From the NCBI GenBank assembly GCA_031275395.1, contig JAISOU010000032.1:5977-69976 (forward strand): DNA of 64,000 bases, given 5' to 3'. The notes under the pieces are model-generated. The model worked only from the letters and a program-made list of their open reading frames with translations, was not told the origin of the DNA and searched no databases. Position numbers and translations under genes: made by a program. The DNA comes from Helicobacteraceae bacterium (lineage in GTDB: Bacteria > Campylobacterota > Campylobacteria > Campylobacterales > SZUA-545). Shown in pieces: positions 26,743 through 35,853 of this stretch (the stretch's first letter is position 1; the number at the start of each line of letters is the position of its first letter).

Positions 26743-28110
26743 ATGAAAAAGTTTCTAATCGCCGCGCTTGTCGCAATCGCGCTTATTTTAACGATCTTAC
26801 CTCTCTCTATGGGGCTTGTCGCGCAGGGCTATTTTGCCTTCGCGTTCGATAATCTCCACGCGCGTCTGCCAAAACAATACGAACAGATTTTTGGGACTTT
26901 ACCCGTCGATCTGAAGCTAAAGAGCTACGCGGGGGGCTTATTCGGCGCGAAAACGGTTTCCGAGCTTGTCGTCGCCGACGGTTCGCCAGACGACGGGCGA
27001 GAGTTGTTGGTTATCGAATCCGACGTTTCGTATGGTTGGCATTTTACGAAAGCCTTTCCCTATTTGCACCTTGTAAAAGCGCATACGATCGTCCGTTTAA
27101 GCAAAGAGCTGCAAAGCGCGCTTCTCATACGGCTAATTCCGATATTTGACGAAGGCAAGATATTAGAGGGCGATATTTATTTTACGCCCAAAATCGCCGG
27201 AAGCGGCGTTTTGGCTACGCCCGCCGTATCGATCGGCTATATATTAGACGCTAAGCCGATTATTATCTCGTATAACTACGGAATTGGCGCTCGCGCTACG
27301 CATATCGCGATCGATTGGTCTTCGTTTTCCATCGCAGATAAGGATACGCAAGAAAGAGGCATAATTGAAGGGGTACGCCTGACGATCGACGGAAACGTTT
27401 TAGATATAAACGACGACGCTAAACTGGAGTTCGCTATTAAACAAATGAGCGTCTCCGACATAATGAAACTTGAAAATCTAAATATAAAAAACGCTCAAAC
27501 AATCAAAGGCGGCGCGTATAACGGCTTAAACGAGTTTTCATTCGATCTATTCGAGGGCAGAAATACCCACGAATATAAATACTACAAAATAGATCGAGCT
27601 TTTCTTTCGATCGCAAGCTCTAATCTAGATCATGAAAGCCTCGTTAAACTACGCGATTTTGCGCTAAACGACGACGAAAATTATTGGTTAGACGACAAAG
27701 AAAAGCTCTCTAAAGAGATACTTCCTTTGCTCGCCAAATGCGTGCGGAACGTCAATATAACGGTTAAATTGACTATAAGAGTCGGCGATAAATCGTGGGA
27801 TCTCGACGCGAACGTCAGATTAAATCCGGAGGTTCCCTTTCCAGATTTTACGGATATAGACGCGATCGATCCCAAAGATTTGCTTAAAATGGCGATCGTC
27901 GATCTCGACTGGTCGGCGCACGAAGAGATTTTTAAGCTTTTTGGATCGGAATCCAGCCTTAATTCCGACGATTTGGAGCGCTCGATCGACGAAGGTTATT
28001 TCAAACGCGAAAACGGCGTTTTAAGCGCCAAAGTCCATCTCGAAAACGGCGTTTTTACAGTCAACGGCAAAACGCCCGCGGAGCTTAAAAATTGGATAGA
28101 TTCTATTTAA
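26743..28110 (+). CDS. DUF945 (YdgA-like) envelope protein, copy 1
   Basis: 455 residues with an N-terminal signal/anchor segment (MKKFLIAALVAIALILTILP), then LKSYAGGLFGAKTVSELVV and YGWHFTKAFPYLHLVKAHT, both shared with the gene right after it. The pattern fits the DUF945/YdgA family of periplasmic proteins of unknown function (AsmA-like beta-rich). SD AAGGA precedes ATG. The two copies are 60 bases apart, diverged but collinear throughout, so they arose by tandem duplication. Function not known; envelope location is inferred from the N-terminal segment. Confidence 0.75.
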   Translation: MKKFLIAALVAIALILTILPLSMGLVAQGYFAFAFDNLHARLPKQYEQIFGTLPVDLKLKSYAGGLFGAKTVSELVVADGSPDDGRELLVIESDVSYGWHFTKAFPYLHLVKAHTIVRLSKELQSALLIRLIPIFDEGKILEGDIYFTPKIAGSGVLATPAVSIGYILDAKPIIISYNYGIGARATHIAIDWSSFSIADKDTQERGIIEGVRLTIDGNVLDINDDAKLEFAIKQMSVSDIMKLENLNIKNAQTIKGGAYNGLNEFSFDLFEGRNTHEYKYYKIDRAFLSIASSNLDHESLVKLRDFALNDDENYWLDDKEKLSKEILPLLAKCVRNVNITVKLTIRVGDKSWDLDANVRLNPEVPFPDFTDIDAIDPKDLLKMAIVDLDWSAHEEIFKLFGSESSLNSDDLERSIDEGYFKRENGVLSAKVHLENGVFTVNGKTPAELKNWIDSI

Positions 28111-28170
28111 GCTCGCGTCTGATATGCTTCGTGGCGTTTTTTTCGCATTATTTCCAAATCAAGGACGACG

Positions 28171-29487
28171 ATGAAGAAGTTTATAGCCGCCGCGCTTGTC
28201 GCGATCGCGCTTGTTTTAGTGATCTTGCCGCTCTCTATGGGGTTTGTCGCGCAAGGCTATTTGACGCAGGACGGCTTGAAGAAGTTCTTTCCCGCGCAGG
28301 TTAGAGCGCAAACCGCTCCGTTTAAGATAGAGTCGAAAAGCTACGAACGCGGTCTGTTCGGGGCGAAAGCGGTTACGGCGATTACCTATAGCCAGTTTGG
28401 TTCGACGATCGAGATATTCGAGGTCAAAACCGATCTTTCGTTTGGCTGGCATCTATCTAGCTCTTTTCCATACTTCAACCTTGTTAAAGCGCATACGGTC
28501 GTATCCCTTAGCCAAGAGGCGTTGCGACAAGATCGCTATTTAGCGAACGCGCTTAAAGAAGGCGGTAAGATATTAGAAGGCGATATCTATTTCACTCCCG
28601 GTATTGGCGGCGCGTCGGGCGAATTAGCTTTGCCCGAGATCGACTCCAACAGAGCGCGGGTTAGATCGGGTTCGCTTAAGTTGAACGTCGCGGGAAAAGA
28701 TAACGTTAGTTTGAATTTTTATCTGCCGCTTATTTCGTACAATTATCCCGGTCGGGATAGCTTAAAAATCGAAGAGGTTCGTTTAACGGCTAACGGCGAT
28801 CTCTACGATATAAACGGCGAATCGCAAGGGGAACTAACGATTAAGAGCTTCGAATTTGACGAAAGGTTACGCGTCGACGACTTTAAGATCGTAAGCTATC
28901 AAAAGATCTCCGGCGGCGTATCTAACGCCTACACGGAAATATCGGCTAAAGAAGCGAAGTTGCTAGACGCCTATACCGACGTGGTTCCCGCTATAGAAAA
29001 ACCGGTCGTATCCCTTGCTTTAGAAAAACTAGAGCGCAAAGCGCTTGCGGATTTTTCGGAAAAATACCAAGCGTTTTTAGACTCTTCAGCGTCCGGTCGG
29101 TCAGATTTTGAGGCGATGGTGAGCGCCGCTCAATCGCTATTTAATCTATTTGATAAAGGCGCGGTTTTTACGACAAAGATCAATTTCGCCATTTACGATA
29201 AATCCGTCGATTTATTTCTAAAGATAACGACCGATCCGAACGTTGAAGTTCCGAATTTCTCAAGGCTATCTCAAGACGCGTTGTTGCAAAAGTTTGTCGT
29301 CGACGCGACCCTATCGGCGCATAACGACGTATTAGAGCTTTTGGAAGCCCCGCTCGAAGTTTTTGCGCAGTTTGAAAGCGAAGGCTATATTACGAACAAA
29401 GACGACGTATGGAACTTTGTTTTTCGCTTGGAAAAAGGCGAAACTACTTTAGGCGGCAAACCGCTTCCTCTCTCTTCGCTATTTTAA
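28171..29487 (+). CDS. DUF945 (YdgA-like) envelope protein, copy 2
   Basis: 438 residues, nearly identical to copy 1 over the first 24 residues (MKKFIAAALVAIALVLVILP) and similar at ERGLFGAKAV, FGWHLSSSFPYFNLVKAHT, GGKILEGDIYFTP and a C-terminal domain. Even the leader is duplicated: both ATGs follow a GTGGCGTTTTTT/GCGGCGTTTTTTACATT-like stretch and a purine-rich SD. Predicted anchored in the inner membrane with a beta-rich periplasmic body. A bidirectional terminator follows immediately. Confidence 0.75.
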   Translation: MKKFIAAALVAIALVLVILPLSMGFVAQGYLTQDGLKKFFPAQVRAQTAPFKIESKSYERGLFGAKAVTAITYSQFGSTIEIFEVKTDLSFGWHLSSSFPYFNLVKAHTVVSLSQEALRQDRYLANALKEGGKILEGDIYFTPGIGGASGELALPEIDSNRARVRSGSLKLNVAGKDNVSLNFYLPLISYNYPGRDSLKIEEVRLTANGDLYDINGESQGELTIKSFEFDERLRVDDFKIVSYQKISGGVSNAYTEISAKEAKLLDAYTDVVPAIEKPVVSLALEKLERKALADFSEKYQAFLDSSASGRSDFEAMVSAAQSLFNLFDKGAVFTTKINFAIYDKSVDLFLKITTDPNVEVPNFSRLSQDALLQKFVVDATLSAHNDVLELLEAPLEVFAQFESEGYITNKDDVWNFVFRLEKGETTLGGKPLPLSSLF

Positions 29488-29491
29488 GCTA

Positions 29492-29521
29492 AAAGCCCGC
29501 GGCATTTCGCCGTAGGGCTTT
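29492..29521. terminator. Bidirectional hairpin terminator between convergent genes
   Basis: AAAGCCC/GGGCTTT outer stem with an inner GCGGC/GCCGT stem around loop ATTTC and one bulged A. T-rich ends occur on both strands. It separates the DUF945 gene (plus) and the PAS gene (minus), whose stop codon overlaps its edge. Confidence 0.65.
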
Positions 29522-30254
29522 ATATCGTTACTAACGGTATCTCAAGAGAAACGCGATCGGCTTCAAAAGAGGCGGCTACGTTAATGCCGCTTGCAAGCGC
29601 TTCGATCGCGTCGTCGTATTCGGCGTTTCTTGGAGCGCCTTTAATCAACATTTCGATTAGCGGATATTTTTCGCCGCCCACATATAAAAACTCTCCGACT
29701 TTCAGTTTTAAGCCCGTCGTAACTATAGGGCATTTGGGATCAAATCCGTCGTATATTTTTCGTAAAACTTTTGCGAAGTCGTTTTGGGATAGACGAAACT
29801 CTGGAATCGTGGGATCAAACTCGTTGCGAAACGACGATATATTTAAGCGGTTTTTCGCAAGCGAAATCGCCACGTCGATCAAAACGTAGATATTCGTAGA
29901 GTCGTAATTTTTGATCTTTGCTATGGCGCTCTCTCTAGCGGCGGGCGTTTGGTACAGCTTTATGCCGATCGAGTTTTCGTCTTCGTAGCCGACGGTGATT
30001 GCAAAAAAATGAAACTTTGCGAAACTTAGCGGCAGAAAAGTCGTTTTATAACCAAAGTCGATCGAGGCGTAAGATAGAGCTAGATCGTTAAAGGTTTTAA
30101 TCGATTCGTAACCGCTTAAAAGCTCGGCGGATCGATTGAGATAGACAACGTTTCCATTTTGGTTAAAAATAAAGAACGGATTATAGTCGTATTCCAACCA
30201 GTTGCGATAGCGCGACGTTTCGACTTCGAGTTCAGAATTCGAGTCCAAGCTCAT
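29520..30254 (-). CDS. PAS-domain protein, last gene of aspB operon
   Basis: 244 residues. The N-terminal 100 residues read as a PAS fold (YNPFFIFNQNGNVVYLNRSAELLSGYE), followed by a helix with SLAKNRLNISSFRNEFDP and a C-terminal half that looks like an ATP-free kinase-like or unknown domain; no H-box, N, G1 or G2 kinase motifs are visible. It overlaps the preceding regulator gene by 23 bases. This suggests that the PAS protein senses a signal for that regulator. Family not recognised beyond PAS. Confidence 0.6.
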   Translation of the reverse strand: MSLDSNSELEVETSRYRNWLEYDYNPFFIFNQNGNVVYLNRSAELLSGYESIKTFNDLALSYASIDFGYKTTFLPLSFAKFHFFAITVGYEDENSIGIKLYQTPAARESAIAKIKNYDSTNIYVLIDVAISLAKNRLNISSFRNEFDPTIPEFRLSQNDFAKVLRKIYDGFDPKCPIVTTGLKLKVGEFLYVGGEKYPLIEMLIKGAPRNAEYDDAIEALASGINVAASFEADRVSLEIPLVTI

Positions 30255-30975
30255 TGATCTTCTTTCTTAAAGTATTTCTATTGATCCCAAGCGCGCCCGC
30301 AAGTTTTAGTTGCGATCCGCATTCGCTCATTCCCGCCGCGATCAGCGGCATATCGTAGAGATAGAGGTAGTCGCGGTAGATATTAATTCCCGCCGTCGTT
30401 CGCAATTTATCTCTTAAAAAGCGTTCCATCAGCGCCAAGAGCGCGCTTTCATCGACCGAATCAAAAAGCGCCGCCAAGTAGATCGAGCGACGTAGCGAAT
30501 GGGCGTTGTCGCTTAGATCGATTTTGACGCGATCAAAATCGATCTCGTAATCTAACATTAAAATATCCTTCGCCTCTTTTACGAAAGCGTCGGTCAAAAG
30601 CGCCGTATCTTTTGGACGTTCGCGAAGCGGCGGCAGACTGAGCGTCAGACCAAAAAAACGATCGATTACTCCCTGTTCAATATTTCGCGTCGTCGTCGCC
30701 ACAACGCGCTTGCCGCCAAGCTCCAAACGTTCGGCTTTTTGATAGCGGTCGAAGTTTTCTATGATCAGAGATTCCGATCGTAAAAGTAGCTGTTCGATCT
30801 CCTCTTCGTTTTCGCCGTTTACGATCGCGGCGTTTGGCAGAATCTCTTTTGCCAACGTCGTTTTGCCCGCGCCTCGCTCGCCCGTGATTAGCACGTTGAT
30901 CGCCAGCGTTTTAACCAGAAGCGCGGTTTTGGCGATCTCCAGCGAACATTCGTCGGCGGCTAAAAACGCGCTCAT
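30232..30975 (-). CDS. Degenerate sigma54-activator-like AAA+ regulator with Fis HTH
   Basis: 247 residues: Walker A GERGAGKTTLAKEI (about 32-45), short Walker B segment SLIIENFD, then LPPLRERPKD, the signature of NtrC-type activators, and a C-terminal Fis-type helix-turn-helix (LKLAGALGINRNTLRKKINEL). The GAFTGA loop that contacts sigma54 and the surrounding helices are missing; only about 35 residues separate Walker A from B. It is thus unlikely to activate sigma54 and may act as a DNA-binding repressor or anti-activator. Overlaps aspB by four bases and the PAS gene by 23. Confidence 0.8.
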   Translation of the reverse strand: MSAFLAADECSLEIAKTALLVKTLAINVLITGERGAGKTTLAKEILPNAAIVNGENEEEIEQLLLRSESLIIENFDRYQKAERLELGGKRVVATTTRNIEQGVIDRFFGLTLSLPPLRERPKDTALLTDAFVKEAKDILMLDYEIDFDRVKIDLSDNAHSLRRSIYLAALFDSVDESALLALMERFLRDKLRTTAGINIYRDYLYLYDMPLIAAGMSECGSQLKLAGALGINRNTLRKKINELGLEF

Positions 30976-32144
30976 CGTCTATATCCGTCGGCAAACTTAG
31001 CGATCTGCGCGATCGCTTTTTCTATAACCTCTTCGTTGGCGGCGAAACTCATTCTAAAATATCCCTCTTGAGAAAATCCGATACCGGGCGTACAAACCAC
31101 GCCGTATTCGTCGAGAAGTTTAAGGCAGAACGCGGTCGAATCTTTTTCTAGTGCTTCGTGCGATACGAAAAGATAAAACGCCCCGTCCGGCGCGATCGGC
31201 TTTAATCCGTCGATCTTCGATATAAGCCCAAGCGCGAGATCGCGGCGCTTTTCAAACCTCCGGCGCATAGTTTCAATATCTTTATCCGCCCGTCCGTCCA
31301 GCGCCGCGATCGCCGCTTTTTGGACGATCGAACAGGGATTTGTGGTCGATTGGCTTTGCAGTTTTGTAACCGCTTTGGCGATCTGCTCGTCCGCCGCCGC
31401 GAAATATCCAAGCCGCCAACCCGTCATAGCGACGGATTTTGACAAGCCGTTAACCGTGATCGTCCGTTCGTAAAGATCGCGGCTTATAGAGGCGCACGCC
31501 GAAAACTTAACGCCATAAACAAGTTTTTCATAGATTTCGTCGCTGATAACGAGCGCTTTAGTTCCTTTTAAGACCTCGCCAAGCGCGGCAAGCTCGTCGC
31601 GGCTATAAACGGATCCCGTCGGATTCGAGGGCGATCCGATCACGACGATTTTCGTTTTGTCGCTTAACGCGGCTTCAAGCTCTTTTGGCGTTATTTTGAA
31701 GCCGTTTTCGGATTTCGTTTGCGTCAAAACGGCTTTTGCGCCGTGATAGCGCGCCATCTCAGGGTAACTTACCCACGCGGGCGCGGGGATTATAACCTCG
31801 TCGCCAAAATCCGCCAAAACCGCGAAAAGCTGAAATAGCGAATGTTTCGCGCCGTTGCTAACCACGATATTTTTTGGAGAGTAATCAAGATTGTTATCCC
31901 GCTTTAATTTTCCGGCGATCGCCGCTTTTAGCTCGTCCGTTCCCGATACGGCGGTATATTTGTTAAACGCCGAATTGATAGCGGCGATCGCCTCCTCTTT
32001 TACGACCTGCGGCACGTCAAAATTGGGTTCGCCCGCCGAAAGGTTAAGCGTTTCGCGCCCTGCGGCTTTAAGCTCTCGCGCCTTTTGCGCCATCGCCAAA
32101 GTGAGCGACTCCTCCATACGACCAATCCGCGCGGAAAGCGTCAT
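30972..32144 (-). CDS. aspB: Aspartate aminotransferase (class I PLP enzyme)
   Basis: 390 residues. Opening with LAMAQKARELKAAGRETLNLSAGEPNFDVP, PLP phosphate-binding region, GSPSNPTGSVYSRDEL, and the PLP-lysine motif NGLSKSVAMTGWRLGY identify the Ib/gamma aspartate aminotransferase group found in Campylobacterota (AspB in C. jejuni). It moves the amino group between aspartate and 2-oxoglutarate. First gene of a three-gene minus-strand operon with a regulator and PAS protein. Confidence 0.93.
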   Translation of the reverse strand: MTLSARIGRMEESLTLAMAQKARELKAAGRETLNLSAGEPNFDVPQVVKEEAIAAINSAFNKYTAVSGTDELKAAIAGKLKRDNNLDYSPKNIVVSNGAKHSLFQLFAVLADFGDEVIIPAPAWVSYPEMARYHGAKAVLTQTKSENGFKITPKELEAALSDKTKIVVIGSPSNPTGSVYSRDELAALGEVLKGTKALVISDEIYEKLVYGVKFSACASISRDLYERTITVNGLSKSVAMTGWRLGYFAAADEQIAKAVTKLQSQSTTNPCSIVQKAAIAALDGRADKDIETMRRRFEKRRDLALGLISKIDGLKPIAPDGAFYLFVSHEALEKDSTAFCLKLLDEYGVVCTPGIGFSQEGYFRMSFAANEEVIEKAIAQIAKFADGYRR

Positions 32145-32257
32145 TTATAATCCTTTTTTATATAAAAATGAGTGAAAATATAGCAAAATACATCTAAAAC
32201 CGCCTATTTTTTAGGCGATTTATCGTCAAAACGGAACAGACGAGCGCAAAACCCCGC

Positions 32258-32968
32258 CTAATTTACGGGCTTTTCTATAATCGGCGCTATCAGATCCCTC
32301 CAGCGCTCGTATCCCGCGCCGTTTAGATGCGCTCCGTCGTAGGTATATTTCATATCGAGCGATCCGTTTTTGGCTAGTTTTTCGTTTAGGTTTATAAACA
32401 AAACGCCTTTTTTTGCCGCGATCGCTTTTAGTTTATCGTTTAATTCGTCTACGTTTTTATTGATTGCCGCCGATCTTTGAAAATCTTGCGCGACGTATAG
32501 CGTGGATTGAACGATCGCCTCGATTTTTCGCTTTTGCAGTTCGTCGATGATCTTTTCTATATTCGCCGCCGCCGTTTCCGTCGGAATACCGCGGGTAATA
32601 TCGTTTATGCCGCCCATGATAAAGCAGAGTTTTGGCTTCAGCCGATAAACCTCGTCTAGCCTGTTCAAAAAGCCCTCCGTTATATCAGCCGCAATGCCGC
32701 GATTTGCTATATCGTCTCTCGATAACAATTCGTTCCATTCGACCCATTCGGTTATAGAATCTCCCAACATAACCGCTTTTACGCCGTCGCTTTTATAGAT
32801 GCGAAAAAGACCGTTTCGCCCCTCGTATCTTGGATTGTTTTTGTAGATAGCGGAAGACTGTTTGACCTCCGTATTTTGCACCGCGTTTAACTGCGCCGCA
32901 AAAACGACCGCCGCCAAACATATCGACCTTAAACCCGCTCTGTATAATTCAATCGCCGCTTTTGCCAT
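32258..32968 (-). CDS. Secreted SGNH/GDSL-family esterase
   Basis: 236 residues with a signal-peptide-like N-terminus (LRSICLAAVVFAAQLNA). Block I is MLGDSITEW (catalytic Ser), block III GGINDITRG (Asn), block V DGAHLNGAGY (Asp/His). Closest in style to the platelet-activating-factor acetylhydrolase-like SGNH group. Probably a periplasmic acyl-hydrolase; peptidoglycan or polysaccharide O-deacetylation is possible, not shown. Stands alone upstream of tRNA-Arg, which points the same way. Confidence 0.85.
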   Translation of the reverse strand: MAKAAIELYRAGLRSICLAAVVFAAQLNAVQNTEVKQSSAIYKNNPRYEGRNGLFRIYKSDGVKAVMLGDSITEWVEWNELLSRDDIANRGIAADITEGFLNRLDEVYRLKPKLCFIMGGINDITRGIPTETAAANIEKIIDELQKRKIEAIVQSTLYVAQDFQRSAAINKNVDELNDKLKAIAAKKGVLFINLNEKLAKNGSLDMKYTYDGAHLNGAGYERWRDLIAPIIEKPVN

Positions 32969-32997
32969 ACTCTACTCCAAATGAAGAAATTAAAAAG

Positions 32998-33073
32998 TGG
33001 CGCGCCCAGCAGGACTCGAACCTGCAACCTTCGGCACCGCAAACCGATGCTCTATCCGTTGAGCTATGGACGC
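32998..33073 (-). tRNA. tRNA-Arg (anticodon GCG, unusual)
   Basis: The cloverleaf is complete: acceptor GCGTCCA/TGGGCGC, D arm GCTC/GAGC with loop AACGGATA (A20 present, an arginine identity base), anticodon stem TCGGT/GCCGA around loop TTGCGGT, T arm GCAGG/CCTGC, discriminator G and encoded CCA. The anticodon at positions 34-36 is GCG, reading CGC and CGU. Nearly all bacteria use ACG (deaminated to inosine by TadA) here. See findings. Confidence 0.93.
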
Positions 33074-33139
33074 CCGTAAGTAATTGAAGGGCGTGATTGT
33101 ATGATTTTATTTATTAAACATCGATTAAAGGCGGGCAAT

Positions 33140-33466
33140 ATGAGGGCGATTTTGGGCGTTTTATTGGCGTTAAACCTATATGCGAACGGCGGCGATTACC
33201 AAAGAGGCGAAAGGCTTTTTTATACGCAATTAGCCGATACGATCGGGCTAAACGGCGCGGATTTTGCCTACAGACTAACGATTGCGGAGTGGGAAAAGCT
33301 CTTTGAAAACGACGGCGAAGGTTTTATCCGCGCTCTTGGCGACGAATATCCCGCTCTAAAACGCGCGATCGCAAAGCAGAGCTTTATCAAAGCCTTGCCG
33401 GATCTAAAAGCGTTTTTGATCTTATACGCCAAAGACGGCGGCGGCGGTTTTGTCGGCGGCTACTAA
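33140..33466 (+). CDS. Small secreted protein of unknown function
   Basis: 108 residues from ATG 33140, which is preceded by AAAGGCGGG. The frame extends further upstream, but only this start places a signal peptide (MRAILGVLLALNLYA) at the N-terminus. The mature part contains YQRGERLFYTQLAD, TIAEWEKLFENDGEG and a Gly-rich end (GGGGFVGGY). The pattern faintly recalls small periplasmic cytochrome-like proteins of this phylum, but there is no CxxCH heme motif. Function unknown. Confidence 0.6.
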   Translation: MRAILGVLLALNLYANGGDYQRGERLFYTQLADTIGLNGADFAYRLTIAEWEKLFENDGEGFIRALGDEYPALKRAIAKQSFIKALPDLKAFLILYAKDGGGGFVGGY

Positions 33467-33558
33467 ACGGGCGGCTATCGGCGAGTAACCCGCGCTAATG
33501 CAATAAAGAGGATTTTTAGAATACGGCGATCGTTAAAATAACGGCGGCTACGCCTATA

Positions 33559-35775
33559 TTAAAACTTCGCGAGCGTAGCGCCTATGCCGCCCATATTTGC
33601 GGGCGCGTCTGAAAAACTTGAAATATGCGGATAAGATTTTAACGCCTCTCGCACCGCTCTTGCCAAAGCGCCGCTTCCGATTCCATGCACGATCAGCGCT
33701 TCGTCAAAACCCGCGATCAGCGCGTCGGATAAAAACTTATCCAGCAGTTCTAGCGCCTCCTCTACTCTTAATCCGTGCAGATCGATCTTAAAACTTGCCA
33801 TTTGCGGTTTTTCCACAAAAACTTTAGGAGCTTTTTGAGGCAAAATCGCGGCTTTTTTTAACTCGTTAATAGGCGCGTATAACCGCGCCGAACCGCTTTC
33901 TATCAGCGCGCGATCGCCTTTAATCGACGTGATTTCGCCTATCGTCCCCAAATATTTGACGCTATCTCCTTCGCGAAAGGTTTGCGGCGTTTGATCCGAC
34001 CTATCGAGGCTTGAGGGTTCGATCGCGTTTTTTAGCGCGTTCGCCGCGTTTAGGGCGCGGTGGCGATCGGCTTCGTTTGGCGCTTTAGCCGCCGCTTTAG
34101 CCGCGTCGATCGCCGCTTTGTAATCCTTTTCAAGCGCGCCGCGCCGCTTTTTATACTCCTCGTTTAACGCCTCGCGCTCCGCGTTTAACGCCTCTTTTTG
34201 ACGCGCCACATCGTTTCGATCGGCGTTTAATTCGGCGATATTCTGTCGCATTTGTCGCTCCAAAGCGCTCGATCGCTCTATGAGATCGTTTAGCCGCTCT
34301 CTATCCTCGCCGTAAATGCGCTGCGCCTCGCTAACGACGGTATGCGAAATACCGTAGCGCAAAGCCGTTTCAAAGGCGTAACTGCGTCCGATCGAGCCTT
34401 GCAAAAAACTAAAAGTCGGCTTTTGATTTTTCTCGTCGTAAAGCGCCGCAAAAAGTTCTACGCGATCGTTTTTTGCCGTCAAAGCCGCCAGACGCTTGTT
34501 GTGCGTCGTAACGACGATGCGCGATCCGCGATCGCTTAAGCGTTCCAAGATCGCCTTAAACAAACTCGCCGCTTCGTCGCTATCCGTGCCAAGCTCGATC
34601 TCATCAACGCCGACGATCAGATTTTCTTTGGAAAAAAGCGGCGCGAACCGCCTCATTCGCCCCGCGAAAGTCGAAATATCGTTTCTCGCGTCCTGCGGAT
34701 CGGCGATAACCGCTTCGATACCCTTAAAACGCCCGATCGCGCTTTTATGCCCGTCGATCTTCATAGGAATCAGATATTTTGCCATTAAAACCGCGCTTAA
34801 TATCGATTTAAGAAGCATTGTTTTGCCGCCCGCGTTAACGCCCGTAATCAGCGCGATCGGCTTAGAAAAATCGATCGAGATCGGCGTAGGGTTTTTAAGC
34901 GCGGGGTGGCAAAAAGCGCTTAAAATAACGTTGGACGAGTTATTTGGCGCGACAATCGTTAGATCGTTAGCCTTTGCGAAATTAACTCGCGCCGCCAGAG
35001 AATCGAAGCGATCAAACGCCGCGTTGATAAAGCGCAAACTCTTTACCCACGCAAAAAGCGCGGCGGAATGTTCGCGCTCTAGCTTTGCGATCGCGCTTAT
35101 CCTTTCGTTTTCCAAATCCTCGATCGCGCCTTTAATCTCTCCTAGCGCTCTTGGCAGAACGTAGAAAAAACCCGCCTGCGTCCGATCGACGACGCGTCCG
35201 GAAAGCAGGCGGTTGAAGCCGCCGCGAAGCAACAACGTTTCCTCGCCGCCGACTATATGAACCTGCCGATCGACAAGATACGGCGCGAGTTTTGAATCCG
35301 AAGCGACGCGCGAAAGCAGATATTTCGCCTGTTTTTTCTTCTCGTCTATCGCGCTTTTTAGACGCGCGATCTCCTCGTTTGCGATAATTTCGCCGTCGTG
35401 ATCAAAAATAGCCGTAAGATTTTTCAGCGGCTTAACGGTTTCGATCGCGCCAGCCCACTCCGCCGCTTTTTCGCCGATCTTTCCCTCGTAATCCCTAAGC
35501 TTTAATATCTCAAAAAAACGGGCGATTCGCGCAAAATCAAAAAGCTCGCCGATACGCGCAACCCCGCCTTTGGCAAGCCTTGCGATCGCGCCATCAAGGT
35601 TTTGAACTTGCGGCAAAGCGGGAATATCGAGCGATTCCAACTCGTTCAAAAGCGCCGCGTTTTGCGCCAAATCGCCTTCAATTGTAAAGGGTTTTTCGCG
35701 CGCGAAAAACGAGGCGAGAGCCAAGAAGCGCTCCTCTAAATCCAAGCGTTTGATCAGTAATTCCATTTGCGACAT
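33559..35775 (-). CDS. mutS2: Endonuclease MutS2
   Basis: About 738 residues from MSQMELLIKRLDLEERFLAL; longer frames extend into the divergent gap promoter and gene and are unlikely. Core and clamp helices, Walker A TGVNAGGKTMLLKSIL near the middle, an ATPase signature VGVDEIELGTDSDEA, a coiled-coil insert, and a C-terminal Smr nuclease domain with DLHGLRVEEALELLDKF and HGIGSGAL. MutS2 limits recombination in Helicobacter, consistent with absence of classical mismatch repair there, and more recently has ribosome-rescue roles in other bacteria. Start choice (35775, 35766 or 35811) is uncertain. Confidence 0.9.
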   Translation of the reverse strand: MSQMELLIKRLDLEERFLALASFFAREKPFTIEGDLAQNAALLNELESLDIPALPQVQNLDGAIARLAKGGVARIGELFDFARIARFFEILKLRDYEGKIGEKAAEWAGAIETVKPLKNLTAIFDHDGEIIANEEIARLKSAIDEKKKQAKYLLSRVASDSKLAPYLVDRQVHIVGGEETLLLRGGFNRLLSGRVVDRTQAGFFYVLPRALGEIKGAIEDLENERISAIAKLEREHSAALFAWVKSLRFINAAFDRFDSLAARVNFAKANDLTIVAPNNSSNVILSAFCHPALKNPTPISIDFSKPIALITGVNAGGKTMLLKSILSAVLMAKYLIPMKIDGHKSAIGRFKGIEAVIADPQDARNDISTFAGRMRRFAPLFSKENLIVGVDEIELGTDSDEAASLFKAILERLSDRGSRIVVTTHNKRLAALTAKNDRVELFAALYDEKNQKPTFSFLQGSIGRSYAFETALRYGISHTVVSEAQRIYGEDRERLNDLIERSSALERQMRQNIAELNADRNDVARQKEALNAEREALNEEYKKRRGALEKDYKAAIDAAKAAAKAPNEADRHRALNAANALKNAIEPSSLDRSDQTPQTFREGDSVKYLGTIGEITSIKGDRALIESGSARLYAPINELKKAAILPQKAPKVFVEKPQMASFKIDLHGLRVEEALELLDKFLSDALIAGFDEALIVHGIGSGALARAVREALKSYPHISSFSDAPANMGGIGATLAKF

Positions 35776-35820
35776 ATTAGCGCCCGTTAGATCAACCGCG
35801 TTAAAGCCCATTAAGCGTAA

Positions 35821-35826
35821 TATACT
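35821..35826 (+). promoter_or_regulatory. Probable -10 element of gap
   Basis: TATACT lies 27 bases before the gap ATG in the divergent gap-mutS2 gap; an AAGGGAG ribosome site follows. Sequence match only. Confidence 0.4.
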
Positions 35827-35853
35827 TATACCAAAAACGCGAAGGGAGAAAAT

